Source: Rhabditoides inermis (taxonomy: Eukaryota; Nematoda; Chromadorea; Rhabditida; Rhabditidae). Taken from it: a DNA stretch of 64,000 nt. Shown piece after piece: positions 22,701 to 34,042 of the stretch (its first letter is position 1; the number at the start of each line of letters is the position of its first letter). The notes below the pieces were generated by a model. The model saw only the letters and a list, made by a program, of their open reading frames with translations, did no database searches and had not been told where the DNA came from. The position numbers and the translations under genes were made by a program. The stretch is taken from assembly GCA_963966185.1 (NCBI GenBank), contig CAWZYM010000154.1:372001-436000 (forward strand), in the 5' to 3' direction.

Positions 22701-25700
22701 GACTTTTCTCAAGACTTTTCCCTACTTGTATTTGAAGTCGTATATACCTTTTCCCTGTTCACAAAATTTTTCCCTACTTGTTTTTTTTAAGTCCTATAGA
22801 CCTTTTCCCTTTTCACAAGACTTTTCCCTACTTGTATTCGAAGTCGTACAGACCATTTCCCTGTTCACAAGACTTTTTCCTACTTTTTTTTTAAAGTAGT
22901 ATAAGCCTGTTTCTGTTTACAAGACTTTTCCCTACTTCTTTTCAAGTAAGTCGTATAGACCTTTTTCCTGTTCACAAGACTTTTCCCTACTTTTATTTGA
23001 AGTCGTACAGACCTTTTCCCTCTTCACAAGACTGTTCACAAGACTTTTCCCTACTTATATTTGAAGTCGTATAGACCTTTTCCCTGTTCACAAGACTTTT
23101 CCCTACTTATATTTGAAGTCGTATAGACCTTTTTCCTGTTCACAAGACTGTTCACAAGACTTTTCCCTACTTGTTTTTCAAGTCGTATAGACCTTTTTCC
23201 TGTTCACAAGACTGTTCACAAGACTTTTCCCTACTTGTATTTCAAGTCGTATAGACCTTTTCCCTTTTCACAAGACTTTTCCCTACTTGTATTAGAAGTC
23301 GTATAGACTTTTTTCCTGTTCACAAGACTTTTCCCTACTTGTATTTGAAGTCGTATAGACCTTTTCCCTTTTTACAAGACTTTTCCCTATTTGTATTTGA
23401 AGTCGTATATAACTTTTCCCTGTTCACAAGACTTTTCCCTACTTGTGTTTTAAGTCGTTTAGACCTTTTCCCTTTTCACAAGACTTTTCCCTACTTGTAC
23501 TTGAAGTCGTATAGACCTTTTCCCTGTTCACAAGACTTTTCCCTACTTGTATTTGAAGTCGTATAGACCTTTTTCCTGTTCACAAGACTTTTCTCTACTT
23601 GTATTTGAAATTGTATAGACCTTTTCCCTTTTTACAAGACTTTTCCCTATTTGTATTTGAAGTCGTATATACCTTTTCCCTGTTCACAAGACTTTTCCCT
23701 ACTTGTGTTTTAAGTCGTTTAGACCTTTTCCCTGTTCACAAGACTTTTCCCTACTTGTATTTGAAGTCGTATATACCTTTTCCCTTTTCACAAGACTTTT
23801 CTCTACTTGTATTTGAAGTCGTATAGACCTTTTCCCTGTTCACAAGACTTTTCACAAGACTTTTCCCTACTTGTATTTGAAGTCGTATATACCTTTTCCC
23901 TGTTCACAAGACTTTACCCTACTTGTATTTTAAGTCGTATATACCTTTTCCCTTTTCACAAGACTTTTCCCTACTTGTACTTGAAGTCGTATAGACCTTT
24001 TCCCTGTTCACAAGACTGTTCACAAGACTTTCCCCTACTTATATTTGAAGTCGTTTAGACCTTTTTCCTGTTCACAAGACTGTTCACAAGACTTTTCCCT
24101 ACTTGTATTTGAAGTCGTATAGACCTTTTCCCTGTTCACAAGATTTTTCCCTACTTGTAATTGAAGTCGTATATACCTTTTCCCTGTTCACAAGACTTCT
24201 CCCTACTTGTTTTTGAAGTCGTATAGACCTTTTCCCTGTTCACAAGACTTTTCCCTACTTGTAATTGAAGTCGTATATACCTTTTCCCTGTTCACAAGAC
24301 TTTTCCCTACTTGTGTTTTAAGTCGTTTAGACCTTTTCCCTTTTCACAAGACTTTTCCCTACTTGTACTTGAAGTCGTATAGATTTTTTCCCTGTTCACA
24401 AGACTTTTCCCTACTTGTATTTGAAGTCGTATAGACCTTTTTCCTGTTCACAAGACTTTTCTCTACTTGTATTTGAAATCGTATAGACCTTTTCCCTGTT
24501 CACAAGACTTTTCACAAGACTTTTCCCTACTTGTATTTGAAGTCGTATATACCTTTTCCCTTTTCACAAGACTTTTCTCTACTTGTATTTGAAGTCGTAT
24601 AGACCTTTACCCTGTTCACAAGACTTTTCAGAAGACTTTTCCCTACTTGTGTTTGAAGTCGTATATTCCTTTTCCCTGTTCACAAGACCTTTCCCTACTT
24701 GTATTTTAAGTCGTATAGACCTTTTCCCTTTTCACAAGACATTTCCCTACTTGTACTTGAAGTCGTATAGACCTTTTCCCTGTTCACAAGACTTTTCCCT
24801 ACTTGTATTTGAAGTCGTATAGACCTTTTTCCTGTTCACAAGACTTTTCTCTACTTGTGTTTGAAGTCGTATAGACCTTTTCCCTGTTCACAAGACTTTT
24901 CACAAGACTTTTCCCTACTTGTATTTGAAGTCGTATATACCTTTTCCCTGTTCACAAGACTTTTCCCTACTTGTAATTGAAGTCGTATATACCTTTTCCC
25001 TGTTCACAAGACTTCTCCCTACTTGTTTTTGAAGTCGTATATACCTTTTCCTTGTTCACAAGACTTTTCCCTACTTGTACTTGAAGTCGTTTAGACCCTT
25101 TCCCTGTTCACAAGACTTTTTCCTACTTACTTGTCCTTGAAGTCGTATAGACTTTTTTCCTGTTCACAAGACTGTTCACAAGACTTTTCCCTACTTGTAT
25201 TCGAAGTCGTACAGACCTTTCCCCTGTTCACACGACTTTTCCCTACTTGTATTTGAAGTCGTACAGACCATTTCCCTGTTCACAAGACTTTTTCCTACTT
25301 TTTTTTTAAAAGTAGTATAGGCCTGTTTCTGTTTACAAGACTTTTCCCTACTTCTTTTCAAGTCGTATAGATCTTTTTCCTGTTCACAAGACTTTTCCCT
25401 ACTTGTATTTGAAGTCGTACAGACCATTTCCATGTTCACAAGACTTTTCCCTACTTGTATTTGAAGTCGTACAGACCTTTTCCCTCTTCACAAGACTGTT
25501 CACAAGACTTTTCCCTACTTATTTTTGAAGTCGTATAGACCTTTTCCCTGTTCACAAGACTTTTCCCTACTTATATTTGAAGTCGTACAGACCTTTTTCC
25601 TGTTCACAAGACTGTTCACAAGACTTTTTCCTACTTGTATTTCAAGTCGTATAGACCTTTTTCCTGTTCACAAGACTCTTCACAAGACTTTTCCCTACTT

Positions 25701-28620
25701 GTATTTCAAGTCGTATAGACCTTTTCCCTTTTCACAAGACTTTTCCCTACTTGTATTAGAAGTCGTATAGACTTTTTTCCTGTTCACAAGACTTTTCCCT
25801 ACTTGTATTTGAAGTCGTATAGACCTTTTCCCTTTTTACAAGACTTTTCCCTACTTGTGTTTGAAGTCGTATATACCTTTTCCCTGTTCACAAGACTTTT
25901 CCCTACTTTTATTTGAAGTCGTATAGACCTTTTTCCTGTTCCCTACTTGTTTTTGAAGTCGTATAGACCTTTTCCCTGTTCACAAGACTTTTATCTATTT
26001 ATATTTGAAGTCGTATAGACTATTTTCCTGTTCACAAGACTGTTCACAAGACCTTTTGAAGTCGTATAGACCTTTTCCCTTTTTCACAAGACTTTTCCCT
26101 ACTTGTACTTGAAGTCGTAAAGACCTTTTCCCTGTTCACAAGACTTTTCCCTACTTATGTTTGAAGTCGTATAGACCTTTTTCCCGGTTCACAAGACTTT
26201 TCACAAGACGTTTCCCTACTTGTATTTGAAGTCGTAAATACCTTTTTCCTGTTCACAAGACTTTTCCCTATTTGTATTAGAAGTCGTGTAGACCTTTTTT
26301 CTGTTCACAAGACTTTTCCCTACTTGTATTTGAAGTCGTATAGACCTTTTCCCTTTTCACAAGACTTTTCCCTACTTGTACTTGAAGTCGTATAGACCTT
26401 TTCCCTGTTCACAAGACTTTTCCCTACTTCTATTTGGAGTCGTATAGACCTTTTTCCTGTTCACAAGACTCATCCCTGCTTGTATTTAAAGTCGTATAGA
26501 CCTTTTTCCTGTTCACAAGACTTTTCTCTACTTGTATTTGAAGTCGTATAGACCTTTGCCCTGTTCACAAGACCTTTCCCTACTTGTAGTTTAAGTCATA
26601 TAGACCTTTTCCCTTTTCACAAGACTTTTCCCTACTTGTACTTGAAGTCGTATAGACCTTTTCCCTGTTCACAAGACTTTTCCCTACTTGTATTGGAAGT
26701 CGTATAGACCTTTTTCCTGTTCACAAGACTTTTCTCTACTTGTATTTGAAGTCGTATAGACCTTTTCCCTGTTCACAAGACTTTTCTCAAGACTTTTCCC
26801 TACTTGTATTTGAAGTCGTATATACCTTTTCCCTGTTCACAAAATTTTTCCCTACTTGTTTTTTTTAAGTCCTATAGACCTTTTCCCTTTTCACAAGACT
26901 TTTCCCTACTTGTATTCGAAGTCGTACAGACCATTTCCCTGTTCACAAGACTTTTTCCTACTTTTTTTTTAAAGTAGTATAAGCCTGTTTCTGTTTACAA
27001 GACTTTTCCCTACTTCTTTTCAAGTAAGTCGTATAGACCTTTTTCCTGTTCACAAGACTTTTCCCTACTTTTATTTGAAGTCGTACAGACCTTTTCCCTC
27101 TTCACAAGACTGTTCACAAGACTTTTCCCTACTTATATTTGAAGTCGTATAGACCTTTTCCCTGTTCACAAGACTTTTCCCTACTTATATTTGAAGTCGT
27201 ATAGACCTTTTTCCTGTTCACAAGACTGTTCACAAGACTTTTCCCTACTTGTTTTTCAAGTCGTATAGACCTTTTTCCTGTTCACAAGACTGTTCACAAG
27301 ACTTTTCCCTACTTGTATTTCAAGTCGTATAGACCTTTTCCCTTTTCACAAGACTTTTCCCTACTTGTATTAGAAGTCGTATAGACTTTTTTCCTGTTCA
27401 CAAGACTTTTCCCTACTTGTATTTGAAGTCGTATAGACCTTTTCCCTTTTTACAAGACTTTTCCCTATTTGTATTTGAAGTCGTATATAACTTTTCCCTG
27501 TTCACAAGACTTTTCCCTACTTGTGTTTTAAGTCGTTTAGACCTTTTCCCTTTTCACAAGACTTTTCCCTACTTGTACTTGAAGTCGTATAGACCTTTTC
27601 CCTGTTCACAAGACTTTTCCCTACTTGTATTTGAAGTCGTATAGACCTTTTTCCTGTTCACAAGACTTTTCTCTACTTGTATTTGAAATTGTATAGACCT
27701 TTTCCCTTTTTACAAGACTTTTCCCTATTTGTATTTGAAGTCGTATATACCTTTTCCCTGTTCACAAGACTTTTCCCTACTTGTGTTTTAAGTCGTTTAG
27801 ACTTTTTCCCTGTTCACAAGACTTTTCCCTACTTGTATTTGAAGTCGTATATACCTTTTCCCTTTTCACAAGACTTTTCTCTACTTGTATTTGAAGTCGT
27901 ATAGACCTTTTCCCTGTTCACAAGACTTTTCACAAGACTTTTCCCTACTTGTATTTGAAGTCGTATATACCTTTTCCCTGTTCACAAGACTTTACCCTAC
28001 TTGTATTTTAAGTCGTATATACCTTTTCCCTTTTCACAAGACTTTTCCCTACTTGTACTTGAAGTCGTATAGACCTTTTCCCTGTTCACAAGACTGTTCA
28101 CAAGACTTTTCCCTACTTATATTTGAAGTCGTTTAGACCTTTTTCCTGTTCACAAGACTGTTCACAAGACTTTTCCCTACTTGTATTTGAAGTCGTATAG
28201 ACCTTTTCCCTGTTCACAAGATTTTTCCCTACTTGTAATTGAAGTCGTATATACCTTTTCCCTGTTCACAAGACTTCTCCCTACTTGTTTTTGAAGTCGT
28301 ATAGACCTTTTCCCTGTTCACAAGACTTTTCCCTACTTGTAATTGAAGTCGTATATACCTTTTCCCTGTTCACAAGACTTTTCCCTACTTGTGTTTTAAG
28401 TCGTTTAGACCTTTTCCCTTTTCACAAGACTTTTCCCTACTTGTACTTGAAGTCGTATAGATTTTTTCCCTGTTCACAAGACTTTTCCCTACTTGTATTT
28501 GAAGTCGTATAGACCTTTTTCCTGTTCACAAGACTTTTCTCTACTTGTATTTGAAATCGTATAGACCTTTTCCCTGTTCACAAGACTTTTCACAAGACTT
28601 TTCCCTACTTGTATTTGAAG
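16390..28620. repeat. 4,078-bp higher-order repeat, three tandem copies
   Basis: G markers at 17163, 21241 and 25319 are each 4,078 bp apart, and dozens of other landmarks repeat with offsets of 4,076-4,078. Marks shared by all three copies are GAAATTGTATAG (near 19530, 23608, 27686), TATATAACTTTTCCC (near 19330, 23407, 27485) and the GACCTTTTGAAGTCG deletion join (near 17900, 21976, 26054). Single-copy marks show that the copies are not simple duplicates of one read: TTTTTCTCTAC near 17740 and TTTTTTCCGG near 18022 in copy 1, CTTTCCCCTAC near 24030 in copy 2, and TTTAGACTTTTTCCC near 27800 in copy 3. A G marker, a 40-bp monomer, an A marker and an F block lie in each. Confidence 0.92.
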
Positions 28621-28639
28621 TCGTATATACCTTTTCCCT

Positions 28640-29820
28640 TTTCACAAGACTTTTCTCTACTTGTATTTGAAGTCGTATAGACCTTTACCCTGTTCACAAG
28701 ACTTTTCACAAGACTTTTCCCTACTTGTATTTGAAGTCGTATATTCCTTTTCCCTGTTCACAAGACCTTTCCCTACTTGTATTTTAAGTCGTATAGACCT
28801 TTCCCCTTTTCACAAGACTTTTCCCTACTTGTATTTGAAGTCGTATAGACCTTTTTCCTGTTCACAAGACTTTTCTCTACTTGTGTTTGAAGTCGTATAG
28901 ACCTTTTCCCTGTTCACAAGACTTTTCACAAGACTTTTCCCTACTTGTATTTGAAGTCGTATATACCTTTTCCCTGTTCACAAGACTTTTCCCTACTTGT
29001 AATTGAAGTCGTATATACCTTTTCCCTGTTCACAAGACTTCTCCCTACTTGTTTTTGAAGTCGTATATACCTTTTCCCTGTTCACAAAACTTTTCCCTAC
29101 TTGTACTTGAAGTCGTTTAGACCCTTTCCCTGTTCACAAGACTTTTTCCTACTTACTTGTCCTTGAAGTCGTATAGACTTTTTTCCTGTTCACAAGACTG
29201 TTCACAAGACTTTTCCCTACTTGTATTCGAAGTCGTACAGACCTTTCCCCTGTTCACACGACTTTTCCCTACTTGTATTTGAAGTCGTACAGACCATTTC
29301 CCTGTTCACAAGACTTTTTCCTACTTTTTTTTAAAAGTAGTATAGGCCTGTTTCTGTTTACAAGACTTTTCCCTACTTCTTTTCAAGTCGTATAGACCTT
29401 TTCCCTGTTCACAAGACTTTTCCCTACTTGTATTTGAAGTCGTACAGACCATTTCCATGTTCACAAGACTTTTCCCTACTTGTATTTGAAGTCGTACAGA
29501 CCTTTTCCCTCTTCACAAGACTGTTCACAAGACTTTTCCCTACTTATATTTGAAGTCGTATAGACCTTTTCCCTGTTCACAAGACTTTTCCCTACTTATA
29601 TTTGAAGTCGTACAGACCTTTTTCCTGTTCACAAGACTGTTCACAAGACTTTTTCCTACTTGTATTTCAAGTCGTATAGACCTTTTTCCTGTTCACAAGA
29701 CTCTTCACAAGACTTTTCCCTACTTGTATTTCAAGTCGTATAGACCTTTTCCCTTTTCACAAGACTTTTCCCTACTTGTATTAGAAGTCGTATAGACTTT
29801 TTTCCTGTTCACAAGACTTT
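28640..29820. repeat. S-class block closing the 4,078-bp tract
   Basis: Here the F block expected for a fourth 4,078-bp copy is replaced by an S-class block. It matches 12787-13967 with an offset of 15,853, including the unusual GTTCACAAAAC near 29085 (13232 in the other copy). The following G marker (29344) is 4,025 bp after 25319, that is 53 bp short. This fits the one-monomer deletion that defines the S class. Confidence 0.83.
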
Positions 29821-29821
29821 T

Positions 29822-32095
29822 CCCTACTTGTATTGGAAGTCGTATAGACCTTTTTCCTGTTCACAAGACTTTTCTCTACTTGTATTTGAAGTCGTATAGA
29901 CCTTTTCCCTGTTCACAAGACTTTTCTCAAGACTTTTCCCTACTTGTATTTGAAGTCGTATATACCTTTTCCCTGTTCACAAAATTTTTCCCTACTTGTT
30001 TTTTTTAAGTCCTATAGACCTTTTCCCTTTTCACAAGACTTTTCCCTACTTGTATTCGAAGTCGTACAGACCATTTCCCTGTTCACAAGACTTTTTCCTA
30101 CTTTTTTTTTAAAGTAGTATAAGCCTGTTTCTGTTTACAAGACTTTTCCCTACTTCTTTTCAAGTAAGTCGTATAGACCTTTTTCCTGTTCACAAGACTT
30201 TTCCCTACTTTTATTTGAAGTCGTACAGACCTTTTCCCTCTTCACAAGACTGTTCACAAGACTTTTCCCTACTTATATTTGAAGTCGTATAGACCTTTTC
30301 CCTGTTCACAAGACTTTTCCCTACTTATATTTGAAGTCGTATAGACCTTTTTCCTGTTCACAAGACTGTTCACAAGACTTTTCCCTACTTGTTTTTCAAG
30401 TCGTATAGACCTTTTTCCTGTTCACAAGACTGTTCACAAGACTTTTCCCTACTTGTATTTCAAGTCGTATAGACCTTTTCCCTTTTCACAAGACTTTTCC
30501 CTACTTGTATTAGAAGTCGTATAGACTTTTTTCCTGTTCACAAGACTTTTCCCTACTTGTATTTGAAGTCGTATAGACCTTTTCCCTTTTTACAAGACTT
30601 TTCCCTATTTGTATTTGAAGTCGTATAGACTATTTTCCTGTTCACAAGACTGTTCACAAGACCTTTTGAAGTCGTATAGACCTTTTCCCTTTTCACAAGA
30701 CTTTTCCCTACTTGTACTTGAAGTCGTAAAGACCTTTTCCCTGTTCACAAGACTTTTCCCTACTTATGTTTGAAGTCGTATAGACCTTTTTCCCGGTTCA
30801 CAAGACTTTTCACAAGACGTTTCCCTACTTGTATTTGAAGTCGTAAATACCTTTTTCCTGTTCACAAGACTTTTCCCTATTTGTATTAGAAGTCGTGTAG
30901 ACCTTTTTTCTGTTCACAAGACTTTTCCCTACTTGTATTTGAAGTCGTATAGACCTTTTCCCTTTTCACAAGACTTTTCCCTACTTGTACTTGAAGTCGT
31001 ATAGACCTTTTCCCTGTTCACAAGACTTTTCCCTACTTCTATTTGGAGTCGTATAGACCTTTTTCCTGTTCACAAGACTCATCCCTGCTTGTATTTAAAG
31101 TCGTATAGACCTTTTTCCTGTTCACAAGACTTTTCTCTACTTGTATTTGAAGTCGTATAGACCTTTGCCCTGTTCACAAGACCTTTCCCTACTTGTAGTT
31201 TAAGTCATATAGACCTTTTCCCTTTTCACAAGACTTTTCCCTACTTGTACTTGAAGTCGTATAGACCTTTTCCCTGTTCACAAGACTTTTCCCTACTTGT
31301 ATTGGAAGTCGTATAGACCTTTTTCCTGTTCACAAGACTTTTCTCTACTTGTATTTGAAGTCGTATAGACCTTTTCCCTGTTCACAAGACTTTTCTCAAG
31401 ACTTTTCCCTACTTGTATTTGAAGTCGTATATACCTTTTCCCTGTTCACAAAATTTTTCCCTACTTGTTTTTTTTATGTCCTATAGACCTTTTCCCTTTT
31501 CACAAGACTTTTCCCTACTTGTATTCGAAGTCGTACAGACCATTTCCCTGTTCACAAGACTTTTTCCTACTTTTTTTTTAAAGTAGTATAAGCCTGTTTC
31601 TGTTTACAAGACTTTTCCCTACTTCTTTTCAAGTAAGTCGTATAGACCTTTTTCCTGTTCACAAGACTTTTCCCTACTTTTATTTGAAGTCGTACAGACC
31701 TTTTCCCTCTTCACAAGACTGTTCACAAGACTTTTCCCTACTTATATTTGAAGTCGTATAGACCTTTTCCCTGTTCACAAGACTTTTCCCTACTTATATT
31801 TGAAGTCGTATAGACCTTTTTCCTGTTCACAAGACTGTTCACAAGACTTTTCCCTACTTGTTTTTCAAGTCGTATAGACCTTTTTCCTGTTCACAAGACT
31901 GTTCACAAGACTTTTCCCTACTTGTATTTCAAGTCGTATAGACCTTTTCCCTTTTCACAAGACTTTTCCCTACTTGTATTAGAAGTCGTATAGACTTTTT
32001 TCCTGTTCACAAGACTTTTCCCTACTTGTATTTGAAGTCGTATAGACCTTTTCCCTTTTTACAAGACTTTTCCCTATTTGTATTTGAAGTCGTAT
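29822..32095. repeat. 1,469-bp tandem duplication (1.5 copies)
   Basis: About 29832-30626 repeats at about 31301-32095 (offset 1,469). Each part starts at ATTGGAAGTCGTATAGACC and holds one A marker (30120 and 31589). Near 29830 the S block is joined directly to this segment, skipping about 1.5 kb of the usual order. Near 30626 the sequence jumps back from a TTTGTATTTGAAGTCG monomer to the GACTATTTTCC landmark. The second copy carries TTTTTATGTCC where the first has TTTTTAAGTCC, near 31475. Confidence 0.86.
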
Positions 32096-32199
32096 ATACC
32101 TTTTCCCTGTTCACAAGACTTTTCCCTACTTGTGTTTTAAGTCGTTTAGACCTTTTTCCTTTTCACAAAACTTTTCCCTACTTGTACTTGAAGTCGTAT

Positions 32200-34042
32200 A
32201 GATTTTTTCCCTGTTCACAAGACTTTTCCCTACTTGTATTTGAAGTCGTATAGACCTTTTTCCTGTTCACAAGACTTTTCTCTACTTGTATTTGAAATCG
32301 TATAGACCTTTTCCCTGTTCACAAGACTTTTCACAAGACTTTTCCCTACTTGTATTTGAAGTCGTATATACCTTTTCCCTTTTCACAAGACTTTTCTCTA
32401 CTTGTACTTGAAGTCGTATAGACCTTTACCCTGTTCACAAGACTTTTCACAAGACTTTTCCCTACTTGTGTTTGAAGTCGTATATTCCTTTTCCCTGTTC
32501 ACAAGACCTTTCCCTACTTGTATTTTAAGTCGTATAGACCTTTTCCCTTTTCACAAGACATTTCCCTACTTGTACTTGAAGTCGTATAGACCTTTTCCCT
32601 GTTCACAAGACTTTTCCCTACTTGTATTTGAAGTCGTATAGACCTTTTTCCTGTTCACAAGACTTTTCTCTACTTGTGTTTGAAGTCGTATAGACCTTTT
32701 CCCTGTTCACAAGACTTTTCACAAGACTTTTCCCTACTTGTATTTGAAGTCGTATATACCTTTTCCCTGTTCACAAGACTTTTCCCTACTTGTAATTGAA
32801 GTCGTATATACCTTTTCCCTGTTCACAAGACTTCTCCCTACTTGTTTTTGAAGTCGTATATACCTTTTCCTTGTTCACAAGACTTTTCCCTACTTGTACT
32901 TGAAGTCGTTTAGACCCTTTCCCTGTTCACAAGACTTTTTCCTACTTACTTGTCCTTGAAGTCGTATAGACTTTTTTCCTGTTCACAAGACTGTTCACAA
33001 GACTTTTCCCTACTTGTATTCGAAGTCGTACAGACCTTTCCCCTGTTCACACGACTTTTCCCTACTTGTATTTGAAGTCGTACAGACCATTTCCCTGTTC
33101 ACAAGACTTTTTCCTACTTTTTTTTTAAAGTAGTATAGGCCTGTTTCTGTTTACAAGACTTTTCCCTACTTCTTTTCAAGTCGTATAGATCTTTTTCCTG
33201 TTCACAAGACTTTTCCCTACTTGTATTTGAAGTCGTACAGACCTTTTCCCTGTTCACAAGACTTTTCCCTACTTATATTTGAAGTCGTATAGACCTTTTT
33301 CCTGTTCACAAGACTGTTCACAAGACTTTTTCCTACTTGTTTTTCAAGTCGTATAGACCTTTTTCCTGTTCACAAGACTGTTCACAAGACTTTTCCCTAC
33401 TTGTATTTCAAGTCGTATAGACCTTTTCCCTTTTTACAAGACTTTTCCCTATTTGTATTTGAAGTCGTATATACCTTTTTCCTGTTCACAAGACTTTTCC
33501 CTACTTGTGTTTTAAGTCGTATAGACTTTTTTCCTGTTCACAAGACTTTTCCCTATTTGTATTTGAAGTCGTATAGACCTTTTCCCTTTTTACAAGACTT
33601 TTCCCTATTTGTATTTGAAGTCGTATATACCTTTTTCCTGTTCACAAGACTTTTCCCTACTTGTGTTTTAAGTCGTTTAGACCTTTTCCCTTTTCACAAG
33701 ACTTTTCCCTACTTGTACTTGAAGTCGTATAGACCTTTTCCCTGTTCACAAGACTTTTCCCTACTTGTATTAGAAGTCGTATAGACTTTTTTCCTGTTCA
33801 CAAGACTTTTCCCTACTTGTATTTGAAGTCGTATAGACCTTTTCCCTTTTTACAAGACTTTTCCCTATTTGTATTTGAAGTCGTATATACCTTTTCCCTG
33901 TTCACAAGACTTTTCCCTACTTGTGTTTTAAGACGTTTAGACCTTTTCCCTTTTCACAAGACTTTTCCCTACTTGTACTTGAAGTCGTATAGACCTTTTC
34001 CCTGTTCACAAGACTTTTCCCTACTTGTATTTGAAGTCGTAT
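32200..34042. repeat. Copy of the 0.8-2.6 kb segment (offset about 31,444)
   Basis: Follows the same order of variants as about 800-2599, including the F-class block, the G marker (33137 against 1694) and the TTTTTACAAGAC run at 33401-33784. Small differences are TTTTTCCTTTTCAC near 32150, TGTACTTGAAG for TGTATTTGAAG near 32405, and TTAAGACG near 33931. It ends abruptly at 34042. Confidence 0.85.

Noticed and set aside
33401..33784. Longest open frame (127 codons, also at 1958-2341) as a possible small gene
   Set aside because: The two copies are parts of the 31,443-bp-spaced satellite duplication. Related frames at 43941 and 52492 are cut short by ordinary monomer changes, with no sign of constraint.
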